DNA from: Alkalihalobacillus alcalophilus ATCC 27647 = CGMCC 1.3604
GTDB lineage: Bacteria > Bacillota > Bacilli > Bacillales > Bacillaceae_D
Direction: 5' to 3'
Assembly (NCBI RefSeq): GCF_000292245.2
Contig: NZ_ALPT02000102.1
Span: forward strand, 1-13,172
DNA: 13,172 nucleotides
The translations under genes and the position numbers were made by a program. The notes beneath the pieces are model-generated. The model was not told where the DNA came from and did no database searches. It was given only the letters and a program-made list of their open reading frames with translations. Below are positions 1-4,570 of this stretch, piece by piece; the first letter of the stretch is position 1, and each line of letters opens with the position of its first letter.

Positions 1-526
1 ATTCATTATTCAACAATTACTTGTTCACAATATTACTCCTATTTGTGTGACAACTTCAAAGTGGAAGAAAGAAGAAATTGAAAAGATAGCTCCTTGTTCA
101 GTTGAGCTTTTACAAAATATAATGGGGAGTAATGCTAAGAAAACTATTAACCAAAACATTACACACGTTTTTGATCCTTTTTTTGATATGAATATAGAAT
201 ATGGGATGCACTTTCTTCAAACTTCAGGTACGTATATTACATGTGGCTTGCGAGACCAACCGCCATTCCCATCTATTAATAGTTCAACTGACAAAGAATC
301 TACTCTAAGAGGTGCATTGGCAATGAGTATTATGAAAAATATCTCTATTTTAGGTAATTGTTTGGGAGTCAAAGAAGATTTAGAGAGTGCTGTCAGTTTA
401 CACGGTAAACATAAAAAAATGAATGTTATCATCGATAGTAAGTATGAATTACATGAAAGCATAAATTTTATAAGGAGAACTTTTTTTGATCCTTCTAAAT
501 TTGGAAAGTGTGTGATATCCCTTTGA
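1..526 (+). CDS. C-terminal part of an MDR-superfamily (zinc-type alcohol dehydrogenase/quinone reductase-like) oxidoreductase, partial
   Basis: The reading frame is open to the left window edge (codons in phase with base 2) and ends at TGA 524-526, giving about 174 visible residues; the true start lies outside. The fragment reads like the end of a medium-chain dehydrogenase. It has the second half of a Rossmann fold (an 'ITPICVTTSKWKKEEIE' stretch as the beta-alpha unit after the dinucleotide loop), then 'HVFDPFFD', 'GTYITCGL', and a closing 'FGKCVISL' that matches the usual 'fGKvVl' C-terminus. Such enzymes use NAD(P)H to reduce or oxidise a small substrate in the cytoplasm; the substrate cannot be read here. 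The Gly-rich loop and N-terminal catalytic domain are not visible. The gene is visibly more AT-rich than the integrase remnant that follows within a few bases, which suggests a different origin. The superfamily call is fairly secure; the specific function is unknown. Confidence 0.6.
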   Translation, partial: FIIQQLLVHNITPICVTTSKWKKEEIEKIAPCSVELLQNIMGSNAKKTINQNITHVFDPFFDMNIEYGMHFLQTSGTYITCGLRDQPPFPSINSSTDKESTLRGALAMSIMKNISILGNCLGVKEDLESAVSLHGKHKKMNVIIDSKYELHESINFIRRTFFDPSKFGKCVISL

Positions 527-527
527 C

Positions 528-917
528 GCTTACTACGCCCATTTAAAGGAGGCTTTAACAGACAGGTAAGAAAGAATGAAGCGGCGGTTTGGTGAACATT
601 ATCAGCATGAGTTCGATCTTGTTTTCGCCAAAAGGGACGGCGGTTTTCATAATCCATCCAATATTCGGAGGCAATTATATAAGCTCATGGAAAAAGCGAA
701 GGTGCGTCGCATAACGTTTCACGACCTTCGACATACGCACTCGAGTATGCTCATTCGGAGCGGGGCCAATCCAAGAATTGTCCAGAAGCGCTTGGGCCAT
801 GAAGACATCCAAACCACCTTCCGATACTACGGTCATTTATGGGTGAATGCCGATAAAGAAGCGATTGATTCTTTAGAGCTCGAGATGGAAAAGCACAAAA
901 ATAAGTTCATCCCATGA
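528..917 (+). pseudogene. Tyrosine recombinase (phage/ICE-type integrase) remnant, C-terminal catalytic part
   Basis: The ATG at 576 gives 113 residues, but integrase-like sequence in the same frame can be followed back to about 528, interrupted by an in-frame TAA at 567-569. The remnant keeps the box II Arg in 'FHDLRHTHSS' (HxxR), the later His in 'RLGHEDIQTT' and the nucleophile Tyr region 'FRYYGHL'. The N-terminal arm-binding and core-binding domains and the first catalytic Arg are missing, since full-length integrases of this type are around 350-400 residues. Such proteins cut and rejoin DNA at att sites during integration and excision. The remnant runs toward the 3' end of the tRNA-Ala at 1006-1078, the usual position of an integrase beside a tRNA attachment site. 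It is therefore probably a decayed island end. It directly abuts the dehydrogenase stop codon, as expected of a deletion junction. It should be inactive. Confidence 0.75.
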
Positions 918-941
918 GCTGAATGTGAACTTCCCCTTCAA

Positions 942-988
942 AATAAAAAATGACGCAAGATTTCGTATAGCCGAAATCCTGCGTCATT
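942..988 (-). terminator. Rho-independent terminator of the tRNA-Ala transcript
   Basis: The arms 949-965 and 972-988 pair over 17 positions with one mismatch, around a 6-base loop. On the minus strand the stem is followed by TTTTTTATTTT (950-940 region). It lies 17 bases past the tRNA 3' end, so it ends the tRNA transcription unit. There is no U-run on the plus-strand side, so it is not a good terminator for the integrase remnant. Confidence 0.85.
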
Positions 989-1005
989 ACTGGTGTTACG
1001 TATGA

Positions 1006-1078
1006 TGGAGCATAGCGGGATCGAACCGCTGACCTCTACGCTGCCAGCGTAGCGCTCTCCCAGCTGAGCTAATGCCCC
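1006..1078 (-). tRNA. tRNA-Ala, anticodon GGC
   Basis: The reverse strand folds as a full cloverleaf of 73 nt. The acceptor stem is GGGGCAT/ATGCTCC with one G-U pair and discriminator A. The D arm is GCTC/GAGC with loop AGCTGGGA. The anticodon stem CTACG/CGTAG encloses loop CTGGCAG, giving anticodon GGC (alanine). The variable loop is AGGTC, and the T arm AGCGG/CCGCT has loop TTCGATC. The terminal CCA is not encoded, as the genomic bases after the discriminator are TCA. The gene has its own promoter and terminator and stands alone. It also serves as the likely integration target of the island whose integrase remnant lies beyond its 3' end. Confidence 0.97.
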
Positions 1079-1135
1079 GTATTTATTTGACACTGCCAAA
1101 AAACAAGAGCATGTGTCTTTTTATGTACAAGAGAT

Positions 1136-1164
1136 ATTATAAAAGGTTTCGCTTATTTGTGCAA
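1136..1164 (-). promoter_or_regulatory. Sigma-A promoter of tRNA-Ala
   Basis: On the minus strand, TTGCAC (1164-1159) is followed after exactly 17 bases by a perfect TATAAT (1141-1136). Transcription would start near 1129, leaving a roughly 50-base leader before the tRNA 5' end. It is a textbook Bacillus promoter and the only obvious one upstream of the tRNA. Confidence 0.75.
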
Positions 1165-1173
1165 GTCTAATTT

Positions 1174-1332
1174 TTAGCCTAGAAGCAAACCTAACCCCCA
1201 CCAGCCTATTGCTGCAATAATGCCAATAACGAATGAACTAATGACTAGTTCTTTCTTTAACTTTTTCTCTTTGACAAAATCAAATATTGTCCAGCCTATA
1301 AACACGGTAAAGCCAAAAATAATCGCATCCAT
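1174..1332 (-). CDS. Small two-helix membrane protein, 52 residues
   Basis: The start is ATG at 1332, the second of three overlapping ATGs and the only one giving a long frame; it is preceded by the purine-rich AAAGGAAAGGAAA site. The stop is TAA 1176-1174. The protein has a first hydrophobic segment (about residues 4-19, 'IIFGFTVFIGWTIFDF'), a basic turn 'VKEKKLKKE' and a second hydrophobic segment (about 29-51) ending 'GWWGLGLLLG'. This favours a hairpin with the charged loop in the cytoplasm. I do not recognise the family. It lies between a possible promoter on its right and the tRNA promoter on its left, with no obvious terminator between, so transcription may read into the tRNA unit. Coding status rests on the Shine-Dalgarno site, the clean hydrophobic pattern and the lack of a competing gene. 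Function is unknown. Confidence 0.6.
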   Translation of the reverse strand: MDAIIFGFTVFIGWTIFDFVKEKKLKKELVISSFVIGIIAAIGWWGLGLLLG

Positions 1333-1365
1333 TCATTTGTTTCCTTTCCTTTAAGCACTTTAACC

Positions 1366-1395
1366 ATTTTAGCAGATATTTCATTTAACAAACAA
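1366..1395 (-). promoter_or_regulatory. Possible promoter of the 52-residue membrane-protein gene
   Basis: The minus strand shows TTGTTT (1395-1390), an 18-base spacer and TAAAAT (1371-1366), about 30 bases before the Shine-Dalgarno site. The hexamers are imperfect and the region is AT-rich, so the call is weak. Confidence 0.3.
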
Positions 1396-1652
1396 GTGAT
1401 TATGGTCGAATTATCCTTGATGATCTAAATTCATTAGAAGGTTTTTCAGAAACTATTTGTGAGTCAGTTATCAATTAAATCATTATGAACAATTAATAAA
1501 GCAGGTTTCTTTTCCCTCTGTTAGGTAACTATTAAATAAACAGCACGGGTAAATTGTTTAACAAACATGATAATAAGTTGCTTGTGAAATAGCTTTGTTC
1601 ATGTGAGATTAATAGATAAGTAAAAATATAAGGCTCTTGAGGTTAGTGACAG
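1396..1652. other. Intergenic stretch upstream of the holin-like toxin gene, no gene seen
   Basis: No ORF with a convincing start signal was found on either strand. The only part with a likely role is the last 80 bases, which must carry the toxin promoter. A weak candidate is TTGTGA at 1583-1588 with GATTAA at 1607-1612 preceded by a TG, but it is not strong enough to list as a promoter. Confidence 0.4.
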
Positions 1653-1671
1653 TCCCTTCAGAAAGGAGGGA
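1653..1671 (+). promoter_or_regulatory. Hairpin sequestering the toxin Shine-Dalgarno site
   Basis: TCCCTTCAGAAAGGAGGGA folds on itself with 7 pairs (1653-1659 with 1665-1671, one of them T-G) around loop AGAAA. The 3' arm is the Shine-Dalgarno sequence of the downstream toxin gene, 7 bases from its ATG. Occlusion of this kind is a known translational brake in type I toxin mRNAs of the BsrG/TxpA group. Here it is read only from base pairing. Confidence 0.6.
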
Positions 1672-1677
1672 TGTCGT

Positions 1678-1794
1678 ATGTCTGAGTTTGAAGCGCTTGA
1701 ATTAATCATTACCGTTGCAACGAATGCTGCTATGTACACCATTGCACTTGTGACGCTCGTGATTACAATTGTGCTTCTGATTAAAGACAAATAA
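1678..1794 (+). CDS. Holin-like small hydrophobic peptide, probable type I toxin (TxpA/BsrG/YonT-like)
   Basis: This is a 38-residue ORF from ATG 1678 to TAA 1792-1794, preceded by the strong site AAAGGAGGG. The peptide starts 'MSEFEALELII', carries one long transmembrane segment (about residues 9-35) and ends with charged 'KDK'. The 'M-x-x-[YF]-E-[AS]-L' start plus a single helix and a short basic tail is the pattern of the putative holin-like toxin family, which includes B. subtilis TxpA, YonT and BsrG. Those peptides act in the cytoplasmic membrane and are silenced by a convergent antisense RNA overlapping the toxin mRNA 3' end. Supporting context: the Shine-Dalgarno site is trapped in a hairpin, a long 3' untranslated region ends at a strong terminator, and a minus-strand TATAAT lies beyond that terminator. 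The antitoxin RNA itself is not proven. It could instead be an orphan phage relic. Confidence 0.7.
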   Translation: MSEFEALELIITVATNAAMYTIALVTLVITIVLLIKDK

Positions 1795-1878
1795 CCCTAG
1801 AGCTCCCAACTCGTAAGGTTATTGTGTCTTGCGTTTGAAAGTTTTAAACCAGTCACTAACTGACAGAGTTATTTTTCA

Positions 1879-1918
1879 CCTAGTAAATGTGGTTACCGCC
1901 ATGTTTACTAGGTTTTTT
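1879..1918 (+). terminator. Terminator of the holin-like toxin mRNA
   Basis: The arms 1879-1892 and 1899-1912 form a 14-pair stem (two G-U pairs) around a 6-base loop, followed by six Ts at 1913-1918. It lies 85 bases after the toxin stop. There is no U-run on the opposite strand, so a convergent antitoxin RNA would read through this stem and end further left. Confidence 0.85.
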
Positions 1919-1968
1919 ACTATATGAAACATTATGAAGAGATATACAGCTATTTTAACTTTTATTTA

Positions 1969-1997
1969 ATTATACAACATATATGTTCAGAATTTAA
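1969..1997 (-). promoter_or_regulatory. Possible promoter of an antisense antitoxin RNA
   Basis: The minus strand has a perfect TATAAT (1974-1969) with a weak TTAAAT 17 bases upstream (1997-1992). A transcript starting near 1962 would run leftward across the toxin terminator and overlap the toxin mRNA 3' end, as in bsrG/SR4 and txpA/ratA. The -35 match is poor and the region is AT-rich, so this is a suggestion only. Confidence 0.3.
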
Positions 1998-2116
1998 ATC
2001 AATAATCTAAAAATAATTAAAAAGGGTGTTTATAGTATACCATCTTTCCCTCATCATTGTTGTTTAAACTACTGCTGGTTGAACTTATCGCACTTTTGTT
2101 GGTTCGAAAGTTAAGT

Positions 2117-2173
2117 TATAATTATGTACAGAAGTGAGGTGAATAGGTGGATTTATTCTTTTTGTTTATATGA
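2117..2173 (+). other. TATAAT box followed by an 8-codon ORF with a Shine-Dalgarno site
   Basis: A perfect TATAAT lies at 2117-2122 with only T-rich sequence at -35. Downstream, GAGGTG at 2136-2141 is placed 5 bases before GTG 2147, which opens an 8-residue frame (GTG, then DLFFLFI) ending at TGA 2171-2173. It could be a leader peptide, a truncated toxin-like gene or chance. The rest of the 1919-2319 gap holds nothing else recognisable beyond a possible antisense promoter and short imperfect inverted repeats near 2262-2294. Confidence 0.25.
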
Positions 2174-2319
2174 TTAATGTATAGAGTTGTAGTTAAGGCT
2201 TGGTGTTGGCTAATGTGTTGAAAGACAGGCTCATTAAGTTTTGCTCAATTAAATGAAGCTCACTAATGATAAATAGTGACTATCTGGAGCTTTATCCATC
2301 AAATAAATGAATCCATTTT

Positions 2320-2508
2320 ATGATGATAAAAAAGTTTGGTTATAGTAATTTAATCATGTTAGCTATTGGGATTGTGATTATGTATATGATTGTTGATTTT
2401 AAAACCCCTGATTTTTTAGATTTAACGCTTATGGTTGTATTTGGTCTAACCATTTTGTTAAATTTCATTAGATTTATCTATATTTATAAAGAAGCAAATG
2501 ATGAGTGA
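2320..2508 (+). CDS. Small two-helix membrane protein, 62 residues
   Basis: ATG 2320 (or the next codon, ATG 2323) to TGA 2506-2508. Hydrophobic segments are predicted at about residues 9-26 ('NLIMLAIGIVIMYMIVDF') and 34-54 ('LDLTLMVVFGLTILLNFIRF'), separated by an acidic turn 'KTPDFLD' and followed by a polar tail 'YKEANDE'. I do not recognise the family, although this layout is common in Bacillus membrane proteins of unknown function. There is no good Shine-Dalgarno site before either ATG (the nearest GGAG is over 30 bases away), an upstream in-frame TGA at 2308 excludes an earlier start, and no clear promoter was found. It may therefore be weakly expressed or a remnant. Hydrophobicity and length argue for a real gene; function is unknown. 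Confidence 0.45.
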   Translation: MMIKKFGYSNLIMLAIGIVIMYMIVDFKTPDFLDLTLMVVFGLTILLNFIRFIYIYKEANDE

Positions 2509-2542
2509 GCTATTTGCTGTAGCTGAAATAGGTGATATTTGT

Positions 2543-2588
2543 TAAAGGAGGGGGAGTGGTATCTTAGGATAGCCTACCCCCTCCTTTA
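2543..2588 (-). terminator. Large hairpin closing the immR-immA gene group
   Basis: The arms 2543-2554 and 2577-2588 are a perfect 12-pair stem (TAAAGGAGGGGG/CCCCCTCCTTTA) with further pairing inside the loop (GGTATC/GATAGCC). It starts six bases past the stop codon of the last minus-strand gene. The following T-run is short on both sides, so it may be a moderate terminator or an mRNA-stabilising structure rather than a classic strong terminator. Confidence 0.6.
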
Positions 2589-2593
2589 TCTGT

Positions 2594-2950
2594 TTATCCG
2601 GAATAATACCTCCTCACACTCATTTGCAACACATCCTCTAAATCATCAAAACGAACAAGGAAATAGTCCGCCGCTTCTAGATGATGTAGGTTCCCACCAT
2701 TTATAAATAAGTCCGCCTTTAATTGCTCAATGTTAATAGAATAAGACTGTTGATTAAAGGGGTCTTTTGTTAATGAAGCTTGGTTAACCGTGATAACCGC
2801 TAATGAATCATGGAATTCTTCAGGATAAAATCGTTCATACGGTAAATTTAAAGAATAATGAACATAAGAAGCTGATAAATCTGCGGGTAATAGCATCCAT
2901 TGAGGATATAATTGCCCGTCGATTTCATCATAATAAACGCTTGATTTCAT
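2594..2950 (-). CDS. Unrecognised 118-residue soluble protein, partner of the ImmA-type protease
   Basis: ATG 2950 to TAA 2596-2594, with GGGGAGGA about 12 bases upstream inside the end of the preceding gene. It overlaps that gene by 23 bases, so the two are probably translationally coupled. The protein has no signal peptide, transmembrane segment or obvious catalytic motif. It begins 'MKSSVYYDEIDGQLYPQW' and is rich in aromatic and acidic residues. A C-terminal acidic stretch 'RFDDLEDVLQMSV' precedes 'RRYYSG'. I do not recognise the family. Tight coupling to an ImmA-type metallopeptidase suggests that it regulates, senses for or stabilises the protease or its repressor target, but that is inference from position. 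It is transcribed as the last gene of the minus-strand group, ahead of the hairpin at 2543-2588. Confidence 0.7.
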   Translation of the reverse strand: MKSSVYYDEIDGQLYPQWMLLPADLSASYVHYSLNLPYERFYPEEFHDSLAVITVNQASLTKDPFNQQSYSINIEQLKADLFINGGNLHHLEAADYFLVRFDDLEDVLQMSVRRYYSG

Positions 2951-3545
2951 AGTTTAATTTTTCCTCCCCTACTTGTTTCGATAGCTGCTGAAGCATTTGT
3001 TTCGTTGAATCGTAAAGGTCTTCGCTGCTCTTCAGTGATTTTTTTCTTCTATTCTTTTCTTCCTGTTGCATTTTATATTGAAATTCTTGGCGGTTTCTCT
3101 CATTTTGAATGAGCTCAAACCGTCTCCTCACAAATTTTTCAGGAATCTCAAATTGATCGACTAAATAATCAATTGATTGATTTTTCATCACTTCTGGTTC
3201 AAAGATATGTCGAGGCATAGAAAAATAAAGAGTATACCAGTTGGCTTGTTCTTCTTGAAGTTTAACAAACGATTCAGGTAAATAACGCTGATCGCCTGTA
3301 TGCTTTAGGACATGTGACAACTCGTGAAAAAAATCATACCTTTGTTCAAAATACGATTTTGATTGATCAAGATAAATGATCGCAAAATGTTCATCCCCAA
3401 TAAATTTACTGGGACCATTAATGTATTCGATATGAGTGGAGAATATATGGCTAATGTTTTCAATCGTTAAATCTTTTACTTGAACAATCCCATGCTCTTT
3501 AAACAACTGGCTACATTCCATATCTCGATAAGTTGAAAAACGCAC
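2928..3545 (-). CDS. immA: ImmA/IrrE-family zinc metallo-endopeptidase
   Basis: GTG start at 3545, preceded closely by GAGGTGG; stop at 2928, giving 205 residues. The active site is 'FFHELSHVLKH', an HExxH motif with His74, Glu75 and His78. A further family signature, 'EEQANWYTLYFSMP' (about 98-111), supplies a likely third zinc ligand, Glu98, in the usual ExxAN context. The C-terminal third (about 150-205) is highly charged and may be coiled. Family members such as ImmA of ICEBs1 cleave their cognate XRE repressor after DNA damage or other signals; IrrE/PprI does the same with DdrO. The repressor gene lies upstream on the same strand (3688-4050), so it is the likely substrate. The symbol is used by analogy with ICEBs1. 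An extended -10 (TGGTATACT) near 3637-3629 and a LexA-like site at 3565-3576 lie upstream. Confidence 0.85.
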   Translation of the reverse strand: MRFSTYRDMECSQLFKEHGIVQVKDLTIENISHIFSTHIEYINGPSKFIGDEHFAIIYLDQSKSYFEQRYDFFHELSHVLKHTGDQRYLPESFVKLQEEQANWYTLYFSMPRHIFEPEVMKNQSIDYLVDQFEIPEKFVRRRFELIQNERNRQEFQYKMQQEEKNRRKKSLKSSEDLYDSTKQMLQQLSKQVGEEKLNYEIKRLL

Positions 3546-3564
3546 TTTACCACCTCTTCAATAA

Positions 3565-3576
3565 GAATGTATGTTC
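3565..3576 (-). promoter_or_regulatory. LexA/DinR-like box upstream of immA
   Basis: The minus strand reads GAACATACATTC, one base away from the Gram-positive LexA consensus GAAC-N4-GTTC, and is preceded by C as in CGAAC. It lies 20 bases before the immA GTG. The same 12 bases occur near the tnpB promoter at 13017-13028. The downstream half-site is imperfect, so LexA binding is uncertain. Confidence 0.4.
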
Positions 3577-3687
3577 GTTTTGTGAGGATAATAAAAACCT
3601 CATTCGAGGCATTTATTATGTATAAATGAGTATACCACATGAAGGTCTCTACCTTTTTAAGGAAAGTTACATAGAAAAGACCTAATT

Positions 3688-4050
3688 TTATTTTTTTGAT
3701 TCTTTTTCTTTTAAGAAACGTTCTCGTAAGGCCCGGTATCTTTTTAACTCTTCTTCCATTACTGATTCAAGGTGTTCCTTTTCATCATCGGTCAAATTAT
3801 GGGCACCTTTTCGAAACGCTTGGTTCAATAATCCGTCTGGATGATCGGTTCGTCCAAGTAAATAATCGGTTGTTACACCATAATGATCAGCGAATTTTGT
3901 AATTAAATCGGGGTCAGGTTTGGAATGGCCGCTTTCGTATCTAGATAATTGATAGTTGGTTAGTTCAAAAAAGTTTGCCGCTTCCTTTTGTGATTTGAAA
4001 GGACTATTTTCCCTCAGCTTTTTTAATCTCATTCCTAAAGTATTCTCCAT
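3688..4050 (-). CDS. immR: XRE-family transcriptional repressor (ImmR-like)
   Basis: ATG 4050, 7 bases after a strong GGAGG; stop at 3688; 120 residues. An N-terminal Cro/C1-type helix-turn-helix spans about residues 7-66: 'GMRLKKLRE', then 'SQKEAANFFELTNYQLSRYESGHSKP' split over helices 2-3, then 'LITKFADHYGVTTDYLLGR'. The C-terminal half (about 86-120) is a charged helix that could dimerise and carry the protease-sensitive region. Length and layout match ImmR of ICEBs1 and related phage-type repressors, and the gene lies just upstream of an ImmA-type protease. It is divergent from the 24-codon ORF and xhlA-like gene. Three TTGC-N7-GCAA palindromes in the shared control region are its likely operators, one overlapping its own promoter, which fits autoregulation. 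A long poly-T/A tract follows the gene. The symbol is by analogy. Confidence 0.85.
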   Translation of the reverse strand: MENTLGMRLKKLRENSPFKSQKEAANFFELTNYQLSRYESGHSKPDPDLITKFADHYGVTTDYLLGRTDHPDGLLNQAFRKGAHNLTDDEKEHLESVMEEELKRYRALRERFLKEKESKK

Positions 4051-4081
4051 AAGCCGGCCTCCGATTGCTATTTATACAATT

Positions 4082-4110
4082 ATTATAAACGATTTGCGAA
4101 AAAAGCAAAA
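4082..4110 (-). promoter_or_regulatory. Promoter of the immR-like gene, overlapped by operator O1
   Basis: The minus strand has a perfect TATAAT (4087-4082), about 17 bases upstream of the Shine-Dalgarno site. The -35 region is a T-rich TTTTGC/TTGCTT block (4110-4103), giving a spacer of 15 to 17 bases depending on register. The palindrome at 4093-4109 fills the spacer and -35 region, as expected for autorepression. Confidence 0.6.
4093..4109. promoter_or_regulatory. Repressor operator O1
   Basis: TTTGC-GAAAAAA-GCAAA is a palindrome with 5-base arms and a 7-base AT-rich centre. It shares the TTGC-N7-GCAA core with two further sites in the same intergenic region and overlaps the leftward promoter. 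Confidence 0.65.
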
Positions 4111-4138
4111 GTTTTAAATTAAAAAGGTCATAAAAGGA

Positions 4139-4167
4139 TTGACGTTGCGCTTTATGCAACGTATTAT
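4139..4167 (+). promoter_or_regulatory. Rightward promoter of the 24-codon ORF and xhlA-like gene
   Basis: TTGACG (4139-4144), a 17-base spacer, and TATTAT (4162-4167). Operator O2 fills the spacer almost exactly, so bound repressor should block RNA polymerase. Transcription would start near 4174, just before operator O3. Confidence 0.75.
4143..4161. promoter_or_regulatory. Repressor operator O2
   Basis: CGTTGC-GCTTTAT-GCAACG is a perfect palindrome with 6-base arms. It is the most symmetric of the three TTGC-N7-GCAA sites and sits between the -35 and -10 boxes of the rightward promoter. Confidence 0.75.
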
Positions 4168-4180
4168 AGATAATAAGTAA

Positions 4181-4195
4181 TTGCAAAATATGCAA
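4181..4195. promoter_or_regulatory. Repressor operator O3
   Basis: TTGC-AAAATAT-GCAA has the same core and centre length as O1 and O2. It lies just downstream of the predicted rightward start point. Centre-to-centre distances are about 51 bp (O1-O2) and 36 bp (O2-O3). Confidence 0.65.
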
Positions 4196-4239
4196 AATTT
4201 TTTAATTTTATTGCTGATAACACAAAAAAAAGAGGAGGA

Positions 4240-4314
4240 ATGGAATTGGACAAGCAGATTATAAAGGAGTGGGTAGTCTCAAGAAATAGAAGAGGAAGTG
4301 AGTTCATATGGTAG
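4240..4314 (+). CDS. 24-residue ORF preceding the XhlA-like gene
   Basis: ATG 4240 follows a very strong AGAGGAGGA site by only a few bases and runs to TAG 4312-4314. The stop overlaps the start of the XhlA-like gene (ATG 4308), an arrangement typical of translational coupling. The peptide begins 'MELDKQIIKEWVV' and continues with a basic 'SRNRRG' stretch. There is no hydrophobic segment. I do not recognise it. It is the first product of the repressor-controlled rightward transcript. It could be a leader ORF that drives translation of the next gene, a small regulator, or the stub of a larger phage gene removed by deletion. The strong ribosome-binding site suggests translation; function is unknown. 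Confidence 0.45.
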   Translation: MELDKQIIKEWVVSRNRRGSEFIW

Positions 4315-4487
4315 AAAAAGAGCTAGAGAGACGGGTCCAAAAGCTTGAAATCAAAATCGCCACACAAGAGCAAAGGATGAGTAGCCTTGCCTCAGAAATA
4401 AAAGATGTTAAGAACACTCTTACATGGCTTAATCGTTTAATCCTTGGAGCTCTCATTTTACAGCTTATTAGTTTTTATTATCGGTGA
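4308..4487 (+). CDS. XhlA-like (haemolysin XhlA family) small membrane protein
   Basis: ATG 4308, after GAGGAAGTGAG, to TGA 4485-4487; 59 residues. Residues 3-37 are a charged heptad-like coiled coil ('ELERRVQKLEIKIATQEQRM'), followed by the family hallmark 'DVKNTLTWLNRLILGALIL' and a single C-terminal transmembrane helix (about 41-57) ending 'FYYR'. This is the layout of XhlA of phage PBSX and many prophage homologues, which sit in the membrane and act with a holin and endolysin in host lysis. No holin (xhlB) or endolysin gene accompanies it. It is controlled by the promoter at 4139-4167 under three repressor sites, so it is the main effector of the switch. It may be a lysis remnant or a membrane-active protein used on its own. 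Confidence 0.75.
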   Translation: MVEKELERRVQKLEIKIATQEQRMSSLASEIKDVKNTLTWLNRLILGALILQLISFYYR

Positions 4488-4570
4488 AATAGAGAAGAGT
4501 AAAGTGGCAAGTCCTATGTGTGTCTCTGTTTTCGCTTGTGGTCGGCGAGATTGTGTAAAGAGGGTGTGAG

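Noticed and set aside
217..657. Minus-strand ORF of 146 codons across the dehydrogenase-integrase junction
   Set aside because: It is antisense to two recognisable protein sequences, has no ribosome site and shows no family features.
1440..1454. Second CodY-like sequence GTTTTTCAGAAACTA
   Set aside because: It matches only about 11 of 15 consensus positions in AT-rich DNA and has no gene placed to use it clearly.
3588..3609. Small CCTC/GAGG hairpin followed by Ts on the minus strand between the repressor and protease genes
   Set aside because: A 4-pair stem is too short for a convincing terminator; it may only weaken read-through.
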